Of a DNA stretch of 64,000 nt, positions 7,597 through 16,362 are shown piece by piece; the first letter of the stretch is position 1; every line of letters begins with the position of its first letter. The translations under genes and the position numbers were made by a program. The stretch is from the NCBI RefSeq assembly GCF_001563285.1, contig NZ_CP005189.1:1-64000 (forward strand). Direction: 5' to 3'. Source of the stretch: Sphingobium sp. MI1205. GTDB taxonomy: Bacteria; Pseudomonadota; Alphaproteobacteria; Sphingomonadales; Sphingomonadaceae. The notes under the pieces are model-generated. The model did no database searches and had not been told where the DNA came from. It saw only the letters and a list, made by a program, of their open reading frames with translations.

Positions 7597-9676
7597 GGCG
7601 GCAACCGCAGGTCTCCGGGTCCTTGTCAGCGCACCCTATGGCAGCGACGCGGAAAGCGCCGCCTTGCTGCTGCGCGGGGAAGGGCACCGGGTGCTCGTCT
7701 GCCCGACACTGATCGAAGTCGCGGAGGCGATCGACGAACAGGCGGGCGTCGTACTGGTCACTGAGGAGGCGCTGCTTGCCGACCTTGGGCCGCTCCACCG
7801 CGCGCTGGATGCGCAGCCTGCCTGGTCGGATGTGCCCTTCATCCTGCTGGCCGGTCGGCAGGCGGGCCGCATGGTGTCGAGCGAAGCTGTGCGGCGGCGG
7901 TTGCCCGACAATGCCTTGAGCGTGATCCTGCTGGAACGGCCGGTGAGCGGGGAATCGCTCGTCAGCGCGGTCGCTTCGGCGATGCGGGCGCGGCAAAAGC
8001 AATTGCAGATCCGCGATCAACTGGCCGCCCTGCATGCAGAACGCAGCCGGCTGAACGCGCTGCTTGAACATCTTCCCATCGGCGTCGCCTTCGTGGCGGG
8101 CGACGGGAGCACATTGCTGTCCAATCCGGCCTATCGCCGTTTTCTGCCAGGCGGCGAAATCCCGGCGCGCCTGCCCGATGCGGAGCACCAATGGGAGGGG
8201 TATGACGAAGACGGCCGCCGCATAACCCGTGACCGCTTCGTGGCGGTGCGGGCGCTGAAGGGTGAACGGGTAACAGGCGTGGAGTTCCTGCATCATCCTC
8301 CCAAGGGCGAACCTGTCTGGACGCGCGTGAGCGGCGTCCCGCTGCTCGATGGCGATGGTGCGGTGACCGGAGCCATTTCCGTGATTGTCGATATCGACGA
8401 ACAGAAGCGCGGGCAGCAGGCGTTGACGCAAGCCGCGCAGCGGCTGGAGCAGGAGGTGGACGCCAGGACGCAAGAATTGCGCGAGGCGCTGGCACGGCTG
8501 AAGGCAGAAGGGGAAGAACGCGCCCGCGCCGAAGAAGCATTGCGCCAGGCGCAGAAGATGGAAGCGGTCGGCCAGTTGACCGGCGGCATTGCGCATGATT
8601 TCAACAATATGCTGACGGGCATCATCGGTGCCCTCGACATCATGAAGCGGCGCATCGCCAGCGGCCGCCTGGAGGATCTTGACCGGTTCATGGACGCGGC
8701 CAGCAGCTCCGCGCAGCGCGCGGCTGCGCTGACTGCGCGGTTGCTCGCCTTTTCGCGGCGGCAATCGCTGGACAGCAAGCCGACCGATATCTGCAACCTG
8801 CTTCATTCGCTGGAGGATCTGCTGCGCCGGACGATGAGCGAAACGATCGCGGTGGAGATTGTTTCGGACAAGCCACTGCCGCCTGCCCTTGTCGATGCCA
8901 ACCAGCTGGAAAGCGCGATCATCAACCTGGCGATCAACGCCCGCGATGCGATGCCGGATGGCGGTCGGCTGACCCTATCTTGCCGGGAACAGGAGCTGGA
9001 CGCCGCTTTTTGTCTGCAAAATCCCGGCGTAGCGCCGGGCCGCTACGTCGTGGTAGCCGTCTCCGATACGGGCGTCGGCATGGACGCCGCGACGCTCGAT
9101 AAGGTGTTCGACCCGTTTTTCACGACCAAGCCGATCGGGCAGGGCACCGGCCTAGGGCTGTCGATGGTCTATGGCTTTGCGAAACAGTCGAACGGGCTTG
9201 TGCGCATCCATTCGACGCAGGGCACCGGCACTTCCGTCAAGCTCTTCCTGCCGGTGGCGCAGACGCAACCTGAAGTCGAGCCGGCGGAAAGCGCGCCCAT
9301 ACATCATGGCGACGGGCAATCGGTGATGCTGGTCGAAGATGATGAGTCCGTACGCTTGCTGGTGCGGGATGTGCTGGAAGAACTAGGCTACAAGACGACA
9401 GAGGCGGCCGATGGGCAGCAGGCGGTTCGCATATTGGAGTCCGGCCAGCGATTTGACCTGATGATTTCCGATGTCGGGCTGCCGGGAATGAATGGACGGC
9501 AACTGGCCGAGATCGCGCGCGAATATCTGCCGGACCTGCCCGTCCTGTTCGTGACTGGCTATGCCGAAAGCGCGACGGTGCGTGGTGGATTTCTGTCGCA
9601 TAACATGCAGATGATCACCAAGCCGTTCCAGATAGAGAGCCTGGCCGCTCGCATCCGCGAGATGCTGGAAAGCTGA
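7589..9676 (+). CDS. Hybrid histidine kinase partnered with KaiC-like ATPase
   Basis: A 695-residue soluble hybrid sensor kinase starting at a GTG inside the end of the kaiC-like gene. Residues 1-130 look like a receiver-fold domain without a clear phospho-acceptor motif. A PAS domain (about 145-270) and a coiled-coil linker follow. The HisKA H-box is GQLTGGIAHDFNN with His336. The ATPase domain shows NLAINARDAMPDGG, DTGVGMD and GTGLGLS. A C-terminal receiver domain carries Asp628 in ISDVGLPG. There is no transmembrane segment, so the input is cytoplasmic, plausibly through the KaiC-like partner and the PAS ligand. Its core closely parallels the kinase at 56371-58740. Confidence 0.9.
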   Translation: MHKAATAGLRVLVSAPYGSDAESAALLLRGEGHRVLVCPTLIEVAEAIDEQAGVVLVTEEALLADLGPLHRALDAQPAWSDVPFILLAGRQAGRMVSSEAVRRRLPDNALSVILLERPVSGESLVSAVASAMRARQKQLQIRDQLAALHAERSRLNALLEHLPIGVAFVAGDGSTLLSNPAYRRFLPGGEIPARLPDAEHQWEGYDEDGRRITRDRFVAVRALKGERVTGVEFLHHPPKGEPVWTRVSGVPLLDGDGAVTGAISVIVDIDEQKRGQQALTQAAQRLEQEVDARTQELREALARLKAEGEERARAEEALRQAQKMEAVGQLTGGIAHDFNNMLTGIIGALDIMKRRIASGRLEDLDRFMDAASSSAQRAAALTARLLAFSRRQSLDSKPTDICNLLHSLEDLLRRTMSETIAVEIVSDKPLPPALVDANQLESAIINLAINARDAMPDGGRLTLSCREQELDAAFCLQNPGVAPGRYVVVAVSDTGVGMDAATLDKVFDPFFTTKPIGQGTGLGLSMVYGFAKQSNGLVRIHSTQGTGTSVKLFLPVAQTQPEVEPAESAPIHHGDGQSVMLVEDDESVRLLVRDVLEELGYKTTEAADGQQAVRILESGQRFDLMISDVGLPGMNGRQLAEIAREYLPDLPVLFVTGYAESATVRGGFLSHNMQMITKPFQIESLAARIREMLES

Positions 9677-9693
9677 GTGCGGCGATTGGCCCG

Positions 9694-9900
9694 TCAGCGG
9701 TTTTGGTCGAGGAAATCGGCTACCGCGTTGACGTTGTGACCGACCCTATCGACCGCTTCTTCCAGCAGGCTTCGAGACGCCTGCAGGCGCTGGGACCAAT
9801 ATTGCACCTCCAGGTCCGAGGTCAGCGACACATGCTTGATATCGCGGGGGATGGGCGGCGCCCTGTCTTCATATGTGGGTCGAATGTCCAGGCTGGCCAT
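9694..9900 (-). CDS. DUF3606 small protein
   Basis: A 68-residue protein matching the DUF3606 pattern: an N-terminal segment followed by IKHVSLTSDLEVQYW, then SRSLLEEAVDRVG and VNAVADFL. This family of small soluble proteins is frequent in sphingomonads and rhizobia, often near stress genes, with no known activity. The start at 9900 has AGGAAAG upstream. It is transcribed away from katE; a shared stress promoter region between 9901 and 10124 is possible. Confidence 0.75.
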   Translation of the reverse strand: MASLDIRPTYEDRAPPIPRDIKHVSLTSDLEVQYWSQRLQASRSLLEEAVDRVGHNVNAVADFLDQNR

Positions 9901-10124
9901 GGCGATACACTTTCCTGCAGGTGACTCCTCTCATGGTAAGAGCGACTTTTGGAAAATGATGTTCCGGGCGGGCGCGGGGAAAGTTCATAACCTGCATTAC
10001 TGACCACCATATTCATTGCTCTGCGATTGGCGGGAGCAGGAACCGGAAGGGGGTCTGGCGGGTCTGTGGCTGTGAGCAGGGAAGCCTTCCCTACGCTGAA
10101 ACCATCTGCATCAGGAGAGCTTGC

Positions 10125-12284
10125 ATGGCCCGGAAGATCGGTGAGGACAAAGGCGCGAAAAACGCCGCCCGCGAATTCGAAACCAGGACAGGGGCTGGCG
10201 GGGAACTGCACCAAGTCGCCGGTTCGTCTGGCGATGTGCTGACCACGCAGCAGGGCGTGCCCATCGCCGACGACCAGAACAGCCTGCGGGTCGGTGAACG
10301 TGGGCCGACGCTGCTGGAAGATTTCCACTTCCGCGAAAAGATCTTCCATTTCGACCATGAACGTATCCCCGAACGCGTCGTTCACGCGCGCGGCTTTGGC
10401 GTGCACGGCACCTTTACCCTGAACGAGAGCCTGGAAGAATTCACCACCGCCAAGGTGCTGACCGAAGTGGGCGAGCATACGCCCATGTTCGTTCGCTTCT
10501 CGACAGTCGCGGGTAGCAAGGGGTCGTTCGACCTGGCGCGCGACGTTCGGGGGTTTGCGGCCAAATTCTATACCAAGGAAGGCAATTGGGATATTGTCGG
10601 CAACAACATCCCCGTCTTCTTCATTCAGGACGCCATCAAGTTTCCCGACCTGATCCATGCGGCAAAGCCCACGCCCGATCGTGGATTTCCCCAGGCCCAG
10701 ACAGCCCATGACAATTTTTGGGACTTCATCAGCCTGACGCCGGAATCGATGCACATGATCATGTGGGTCATGTCGGATCGTGCGATCCCGCGCTCCTTCC
10801 GCTTCATGGAAGGGTTCGGCGTCCACAGTTTTCGCCTGATCAATGCCGAAGGGAAGGGGACCTTCGTCAAATTCCACTTCAAGCCCAAGCAGGGCCTGCA
10901 GTCTGTGATGTGGAACGAGGCGGTGAAGATCAATGGCGCCGATCCCGATTTCCACCGCCGCGACCTGTGGGATGCGATAGACCTTGGCAGCCCGCCGGAA
11001 TGGGACTTGGGCGTCCAGATTTTTGACGAGGATTTTGCTGACACGTTCGAATTCGATGTGCTTGATCCGACCAAGATCATCCCGGAGGAACAGGTGCCGG
11101 TGCGGATTATTGGCAGCTTCGTTCTCGACGCGCGGGTCGAAAATTTCTTCGCCGAAACGGAACAGGTCGCTTTCTGCACGCAAAATGTCGTTCCGGGCAT
11201 CGGCTTTTCCAACGATCCGCTGCTTCAGGGACGCAATTTCTCCTATCTCGACACGCAATTGAAGCGGCTCGGGTCTCCCAACTTCACGCACATCCCGATC
11301 AACGCGCCGCGCGGCTGCCCCGTGCATAATTTCCAGCAGGATGGCCATATGGCGATGACCAATCCCAAGGGCCGGGTGAATTACGAGCCCAACAGCTGGG
11401 GCGGGCCGCGCGAATCCCCTGAACGCGGCTATCGCCATTTCGCTGCGGGCGAGGCGGGGCCGAAGCTGCAGATGCGCTCGCCCAGCTTCAACGATCATTA
11501 TAGTCAGGCACGCCAATTTTTCATTAGCCAGACGCCGATCGAACAGAAGCATATCGGCGACGCGCTGGTGTTCGAATTGTCGAAATGCGAACGGATCGAC
11601 ATCAGGCAGAGGATGGTGGCGCATCTGCGCAACATCGACGAAGGGCTGGCGACAATCGTTGCAGGCGGATTGGGTCTGCCGAAACTGCCAGATCCTGCGC
11701 CTGCCGCCGCCACGCCCCGCACCGACCTGCCGCCGTCAGACGCGCTCAGCATCGTTCGCAATGGCCCGGACAGCTTTACCGGCCGCAAGCTCGGTATCTT
11801 GGTCAGCGATGGCGCGCCGGCCGCATTGGTCAAGGCGCTGGTCACGGAAGTGAAGCAGCTGGGCGCGGTCTATGAGATCATCGCCCCTAAGGTCGCTGGC
11901 GCGATGCTGGACGACGGTACGACCGTTGAGGGCAAGCAGAAAATCGACGGAGGGCCGTCCGTCCTTTACGATGCGATAGCGCTCGTCCTCTCGCCCGACG
12001 GTGCGGCGCAGTTGATGCAGGACAAGGCAGCGAAGGATTTCGTCAACGATGCCTATGCCCATTGCAAGTTCATCGCCTATGTCGATGACGCCCTGCCGCT
12101 GATCGACCGCGCGGGCATAAGCGAAGCGGACATGGATGAAGGGCTGGTCCGGCTGGAAGGGCCGGACGATGTCGCCCCGTTCCTGGCGCTATGCGGGCAA
12201 CTGCGGCTGTGGGATCGTGAAATGAAGGTTGATCTCGACGCCGCAGGCTTCCTGGCGGGTAAGAACAAGCCGAATAACAAATAG
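10125..12284 (+). CDS. katE: Large-subunit monofunctional catalase (HPII/KatE type)
   Basis: A 719-residue clade-2 catalase that dismutates hydrogen peroxide. The haem pocket residues are visible: catalytic His87 in VVHARG, the distal Asn in [11 protein letters not shown] (160/161), and the proximal Tyr374 in [13 protein letters not shown]. Like E. coli HPII (753 residues), it has a C-terminal flavodoxin/DJ-1-like domain from about residue 560 ([18 protein letters not shown] to the end), which marks the large-subunit class. The N-terminal 50 residues are a charged extension typical of the group. An AGGAGAG site precedes the ATG. A Crp/Fnr-type regulator follows. Confidence 0.95.
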   Translation: MARKIGEDKGAKNAAREFETRTGAGGELHQVAGSSGDVLTTQQGVPIADDQNSLRVGERGPTLLEDFHFREKIFHFDHERIPERVVHARGFGVHGTFTLNESLEEFTTAKVLTEVGEHTPMFVRFSTVAGSKGSFDLARDVRGFAAKFYTKEGNWDIVGNNIPVFFIQDAIKFPDLIHAAKPTPDRGFPQAQTAHDNFWDFISLTPESMHMIMWVMSDRAIPRSFRFMEGFGVHSFRLINAEGKGTFVKFHFKPKQGLQSVMWNEAVKINGADPDFHRRDLWDAIDLGSPPEWDLGVQIFDEDFADTFEFDVLDPTKIIPEEQVPVRIIGSFVLDARVENFFAETEQVAFCTQNVVPGIGFSNDPLLQGRNFSYLDTQLKRLGSPNFTHIPINAPRGCPVHNFQQDGHMAMTNPKGRVNYEPNSWGGPRESPERGYRHFAAGEAGPKLQMRSPSFNDHYSQARQFFISQTPIEQKHIGDALVFELSKCERIDIRQRMVAHLRNIDEGLATIVAGGLGLPKLPDPAPAAATPRTDLPPSDALSIVRNGPDSFTGRKLGILVSDGAPAALVKALVTEVKQLGAVYEIIAPKVAGAMLDDGTTVEGKQKIDGGPSVLYDAIALVLSPDGAAQLMQDKAAKDFVNDAYAHCKFIAYVDDALPLIDRAGISEADMDEGLVRLEGPDDVAPFLALCGQLRLWDREMKVDLDAAGFLAGKNKPNNK

Positions 12285-12295
12285 GCCAAATTGCT

Positions 12296-12344
12296 GAAGC
12301 GAGGCTTAACGGGCGCAAATCCTGTCGGCCTGATGCCTCGCTTC
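12296..12344 (+). terminator. Inverted repeat after katE
   Basis: GAAGCGAGGC at 12296-12305 pairs perfectly with GCCTCGCTTC at 12335-12344, with a 29-base loop, starting 12 bases after the katE stop. There is no T-run. It could be a Rho-type 3' end structure or an element of the next gene's leader. Confidence 0.35.
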
Positions 12345-12438
12345 GCCGCGATGTTCCGGCCAGCCCAACATGGGTAAATAAAGGCTGAGCTGGGTCAGTT
12401 ATGATGGTTGTGAGGGGGGCGTCCAGGAGGAGGAGCCC

Positions 12439-13077
12439 ATGTCTGGCCAGTTCGCCGTCAGCGAATCGCATTGCCATTTCCGCCCACATCAATTCCTGGC
12501 GCGCGAGGATGAACAGCCTGAAGCGATCTTCCAGATCGATGAAGGCTGGGCTTGTCGGTACAGGCTTTTGCCGGACGGACGCAGGCAGATCACCGGGCTT
12601 TTTCTGCCGGGGGATATTTGTGAGCCGCACTGGGCACTGGGCACGCGTCCAACGCAGCCGATCGTGGCGTTGACTAATGTCCGCGCGACTTGCCTACCCT
12701 GCTCAGCCCATGGCGGGTTGCCCAGGGAAAGCGAGCGGGCCTGTTGGAAAAATCTGACCGATATTATTGAACGCCAGGCCAACTGGCTGGTGACTTTGGG
12801 GCGAAAGACTGCGCTGGAACGGCTTGCCCATCTGTTGCTCGAATTGTTCGAGCGTATGCACGCGTCTGGCCTCAGCTATGGCCAGCAATGCGCCATGCCG
12901 CTCACGCAGATGGAGATTGCCGACATGACCGGCCTGACCCCTGTGCATGTGAACCGGACGTTGCAGGCGATGCGGTCCCGCGGCCTGGTGGAACTGCAAT
13001 CCAAATGGCTGCGCATTCCCGACCTCGCAGCGCTGCGCGACGCGGCGGGACTTTCGTCGAGGCAGACGATCGCCTGA
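12439..13077 (+). CDS. Crp/Fnr family transcriptional regulator
   Basis: A 212-residue regulator with an N-terminal cNMP-fold domain (residues about 15-120, containing DGRRQITGLFLPGDIC) and a C-terminal winged helix (about 140-205) with the recognition-helix segment TQMEIADMTGLTPVHVNRTLQAM. The N-terminal domain lacks the Arg-Ala-Ala cassette of cAMP-binding Crp proteins and has no four-Cys Fnr motif, so the signal is not readable. This form is abundant in sphingomonads and rhizobia. AGGAGGAGG stands six bases before the ATG. It lies between katE and the large surface/redox cluster and may regulate either. Confidence 0.85.
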   Translation: MSGQFAVSESHCHFRPHQFLAREDEQPEAIFQIDEGWACRYRLLPDGRRQITGLFLPGDICEPHWALGTRPTQPIVALTNVRATCLPCSAHGGLPRESERACWKNLTDIIERQANWLVTLGRKTALERLAHLLLELFERMHASGLSYGQQCAMPLTQMEIADMTGLTPVHVNRTLQAMRSRGLVELQSKWLRIPDLAALRDAAGLSSRQTIA

Positions 13078-13243
13078 CGCGTGTCCTCGTTGATGGCTGA
13101 GACGTAGCGGCCGGGACAGGTCGAGCCTAATGTCGGTCAGGCTGTTTGACCTTGCGGCGGACAGGCATGGCGCTATGAAGAGCGCGCTGGGTCGCGCCTA
13201 GGGGGCTCGCACGGACACATCCGGCGAGGCGGGGGGAAAAGCC

Positions 13244-16200
13244 TTGATCTCTGTAGAGAAAATCGGTCGCATGTTGGCCGGACTGACTGTTCTGGGCCTG
13301 TCGTCCATGCTGTCCGCGCAGGGCGGCGGCGGTCGGCCGTTGTTGCAGGACAGTTTTCGCATCGGCAGTGGCGGCGGCGCCCTGTGCCAGGCGCAAAGCG
13401 CCAATGGCGATTCTGCCGCCCGCACCATGTTCGACCGCGCATGGTCGGTCGTCTGCCGTGACGCCGCGCTTCCCGTAGGCCAGATTTATGCGTTGCGCCG
13501 GGATGGTGAGGGAGGCGAAGACGCCTTGCTGGAAAGGCTGGCTGCCTCCCGCGGCGCAGCGGTCAATTGCAGCGCGCCCGGCGGCGTGACCCTGCCCGAT
13601 GTCGGTCCTGCAACCGTCCGCAACTGCAACGGGGCGGCGGGGGTCTATCGCATCATGACGGTGCCGCGCGGCCAGACAGTTTATGCGGCGCAAGGGTACG
13701 CGCCCTATGCCAGCGCGCTCGACCTTGGGCTGCGGACCGTGATGCTGGGACGGACCGTGCCCGGCACGCTGGACATCGTCAGCACGGGCAGCGGCAATGG
13801 CGCAGCCTTCGCGCGAATGCAGGCGGCCGCGCTCGATCCGCAGACGGTGTTGGCGGAAGGGTATCGCCGCAACGCTTCGGGCAATTATGCCGAGGCCGCG
13901 GAATTTTTCGACAGCTTGGCCGACCGGCTCGCGCGCGATCCCGACGCCAGCGCGCTCAGCCCCGCCGAGCGCGCGAACCGGGCGCATGAATATCTGGTCA
14001 ACCATGGGCTGCAATTGTCCAACCTTGGCCTGTTCGATCAGGCCGCCGCCGCCTTTGCGCAGGCGCGGGCGATCCCAACCGCCGATGCCGTCCAGCTTCG
14101 CCTGCGCCGCAATTTTGAGGCGGTCCACCACCTCAACCAGCAGGATCTGCCAGGTGCGCTTGGCCTGCTCGACCGGGCGGTGAAGGGGGACGCGGCGATC
14201 GCCATCGCTGGCGACGGTGGTGTGACGCTGCCCACTGAAGTCGCTGTGGAAATGAACAGCGCAGCGCCTGAAGCGCGGGCGCTGGGCGTGCGACAGGATG
14301 TGAAGCTGACCCCCGGTGAACGCGCCGCGATTTTGGATGCGCAGGCGCAGCAGTTGCGCGGCACGGTCCTGCGTTTGTCGGGCAAGCCACGCGAAGCGCG
14401 CGCCGTGCTGGTCCAAGCGCTTGCCGATGCACAACGGATACGCGACGGACGCGTGACATCTATCACCCGTCTGCGCGCGCAGTTGCTGGGCGAGATCGCG
14501 CTGACCCACGAGGCGCAAGGCGATTTCGGCGCAGCGGAAGGGCAGCTCCACGAGGCCGTCAACCTGATCGCCGCTCAATATCCCGAAACGCTGGCGCTTA
14601 ACGGTGCGCGTGCGCGGTTGGGCGCATTCCTGGTACGGCGCGGACGGTCCGAAGAGGCGCTGGAAACCTATCGTTCGATCATGGCGTCCACGGCGGCGAG
14701 CCGGGGCACGTTGACGGCGATGGCGAACCAGCTTCAGCCCTATTTTACGCTGCTCGCGGCAGAAATGCCCCGCCGGCCGGAACTGGCGGCGGATATGTTC
14801 GAGGCGTCCCAACTGCTGGTCCGGCCCGGTGCGGCCGAGACGCTGGAACTGCTGAGCCGTGAATTGTCCGCAGGCGACGGCGAAGCGGCGCGGCTCTTCC
14901 GCCAGTCTGTGTCCCTGTCCCGCGATGTGGAGCGCGGCCGCATCGCGCTGGCGCAGCTGCGGGATACCGGAAAGGGCGACAGTACAACGAGGGACGATAT
15001 CGCCCGGCGGCAAGCTGACATCGACGCTCTCGCCCGCGACCAGGCGGCAACCCTCAACGCGCTTGCCGCCTATCCGCAATATCGTGCCGTCAGTCCGCAG
15101 GCGCTGACGCTCGGCGAGATGCGCGCGACCCTCAAAGCTGGAGAGGGCTATTACAAGCTCGCGCAGCTGGGTGACGCGCTTTATGCGCTATGGATCGACG
15201 GGCAGGGCGCGACCGGATTCCGCCTGATCCCCAGCGCGAGCGATTTGGCGCGCAAGGTGGCGGCGTTGCGCGAGACGATCTCCATCGAGGTCGGCGGCGT
15301 GCAGACCACCTATGCGCTGGACCTGCCGGTGGCGCGCAGCCTCTATCTCGACCTATTCGGCCCCGTCGATGAACGGCTCAAGGGCGTGGACCACCTGATT
15401 TTCGAACCTGATGGCGCGATGCTGCAACTGCCGGTCAATCTGCTGGTGACGAGCCAGCCCGGCGTTGATGCCTATCAGGCGCGGATCGCAAAGGGCGAGG
15501 ACGAGTTCGATTTCCGTGGCGTCGATTGGCTGGGGCGCGACCATGCGGTGAGCACGGCGCTTTCGGCCCGCGCTTTTCGCGACGCGCGGCTGACGGCGCC
15601 ATCGGGCGCACCGCAAAGCTATATCGGCTTTGGCGACAATGCCCCGCTCGCCGGCCCGAAGCTGGCTGCGCAGACGCGGGGCGCCCTGCTGAACGACAGC
15701 GATGATTGCGGCTGGTCGCCCGCCCAATGGAACCGTCCGATTCCTGCAACGGAACTGCGGCGGGCAGCGCAGTCGATTGGCGGGCAGGGCAGCGAACTGG
15801 TGACCGGCGGGGACTTTACCGATCAGGCGGTCATGGCGCGCGGCGATCTGGACCATTTCCGCATCCTGCATTTCGCCACGCACGGCCTGGTAACGCCGCC
15901 GCGCGCGGGATGTTCGGCACGGCCGGCGCTGCTCACCAGCTTTGGCCCAGGCGGAGCGTCGGATGGGCTGTTGCAGTTCGGGGAGATTTTCGACCTGCGG
16001 CTGAACGCCGACCTGGTGGTGCTGTCGGCCTGCGACACGGCGGGCGCGGCGGGTGTTGAAACCACGCGGGCGGCGGGGTTATCCGGCGGGGGCGGTGCGC
16101 TCGATGGGCTGGTGCGCGCCTTTATCGGCGCGGGCAGCCGATCGGTCATCGCCAGCCATTGGCCCGCGCCAGAGGAATATCAGGCGACCGAAAGGCTGAT

Positions 16201-16360
16201 GAGCGGACTGTTCGCGGCCACGCCCGACGAGCCGGTGGGTGAAGCGTTGCGCGCCGCGCAGATCAGGCTGATGGACGAAGCGGATACATCGCATCCCTTT
16301 TACTGGTCGGGTTTTGCGATTATCGGCGATGGCGCGCGTCCGTTGATCACCCGGCGCTGA
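13244..16360 (+). CDS. TPR/CHAT-domain protease-like protein
   Basis: A 1038-residue protein starting at TTG 13244 (GGGGGG seven bases upstream), or possibly at ATG 13271. A hydrophobic N-terminal segment (MLAGLTVLGLSSMLSAQ) suggests export. Residues about 200-620 are TPR-like helical repeats. A C-terminal CHAT domain (about 740-1035) is a caspase-like fold with the dyad His880 in FATHGL and Cys930 in LSACDTAG, followed by the conserved GSRSVIASHW. CHAT proteins are cysteine peptidases or inert scaffolds; here both catalytic residues are present. The stop is two bases from the next start. CHAT, CHASE2, FecR and two-partner secretion genes often lie together in bacteria, so a role in processing or quality control of the secreted surface protein is plausible but inferred. 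Confidence 0.85.
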   Translation: MISVEKIGRMLAGLTVLGLSSMLSAQGGGGRPLLQDSFRIGSGGGALCQAQSANGDSAARTMFDRAWSVVCRDAALPVGQIYALRRDGEGGEDALLERLAASRGAAVNCSAPGGVTLPDVGPATVRNCNGAAGVYRIMTVPRGQTVYAAQGYAPYASALDLGLRTVMLGRTVPGTLDIVSTGSGNGAAFARMQAAALDPQTVLAEGYRRNASGNYAEAAEFFDSLADRLARDPDASALSPAERANRAHEYLVNHGLQLSNLGLFDQAAAAFAQARAIPTADAVQLRLRRNFEAVHHLNQQDLPGALGLLDRAVKGDAAIAIAGDGGVTLPTEVAVEMNSAAPEARALGVRQDVKLTPGERAAILDAQAQQLRGTVLRLSGKPREARAVLVQALADAQRIRDGRVTSITRLRAQLLGEIALTHEAQGDFGAAEGQLHEAVNLIAAQYPETLALNGARARLGAFLVRRGRSEEALETYRSIMASTAASRGTLTAMANQLQPYFTLLAAEMPRRPELAADMFEASQLLVRPGAAETLELLSRELSAGDGEAARLFRQSVSLSRDVERGRIALAQLRDTGKGDSTTRDDIARRQADIDALARDQAATLNALAAYPQYRAVSPQALTLGEMRATLKAGEGYYKLAQLGDALYALWIDGQGATGFRLIPSASDLARKVAALRETISIEVGGVQTTYALDLPVARSLYLDLFGPVDERLKGVDHLIFEPDGAMLQLPVNLLVTSQPGVDAYQARIAKGEDEFDFRGVDWLGRDHAVSTALSARAFRDARLTAPSGAPQSYIGFGDNAPLAGPKLAAQTRGALLNDSDDCGWSPAQWNRPIPATELRRAAQSIGGQGSELVTGGDFTDQAVMARGDLDHFRILHFATHGLVTPPRAGCSARPALLTSFGPGGASDGLLQFGEIFDLRLNADLVVLSACDTAGAAGVETTRAAGLSGGGGALDGLVRAFIGAGSRSVIASHWPAPEEYQATERLMSGLFAATPDEPVGEALRAAQIRLMDEADTSHPFYWSGFAIIGDGARPLITRR

Positions 16361-16362
16361 CC

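Noticed and set aside
13127..15079. Long minus-strand open frame (650 codons) opposite the CHAT gene
   Set aside because: Product is Arg/Gln-rich low-complexity without family features. It is a shadow of the GC-rich CHAT/TPR gene.
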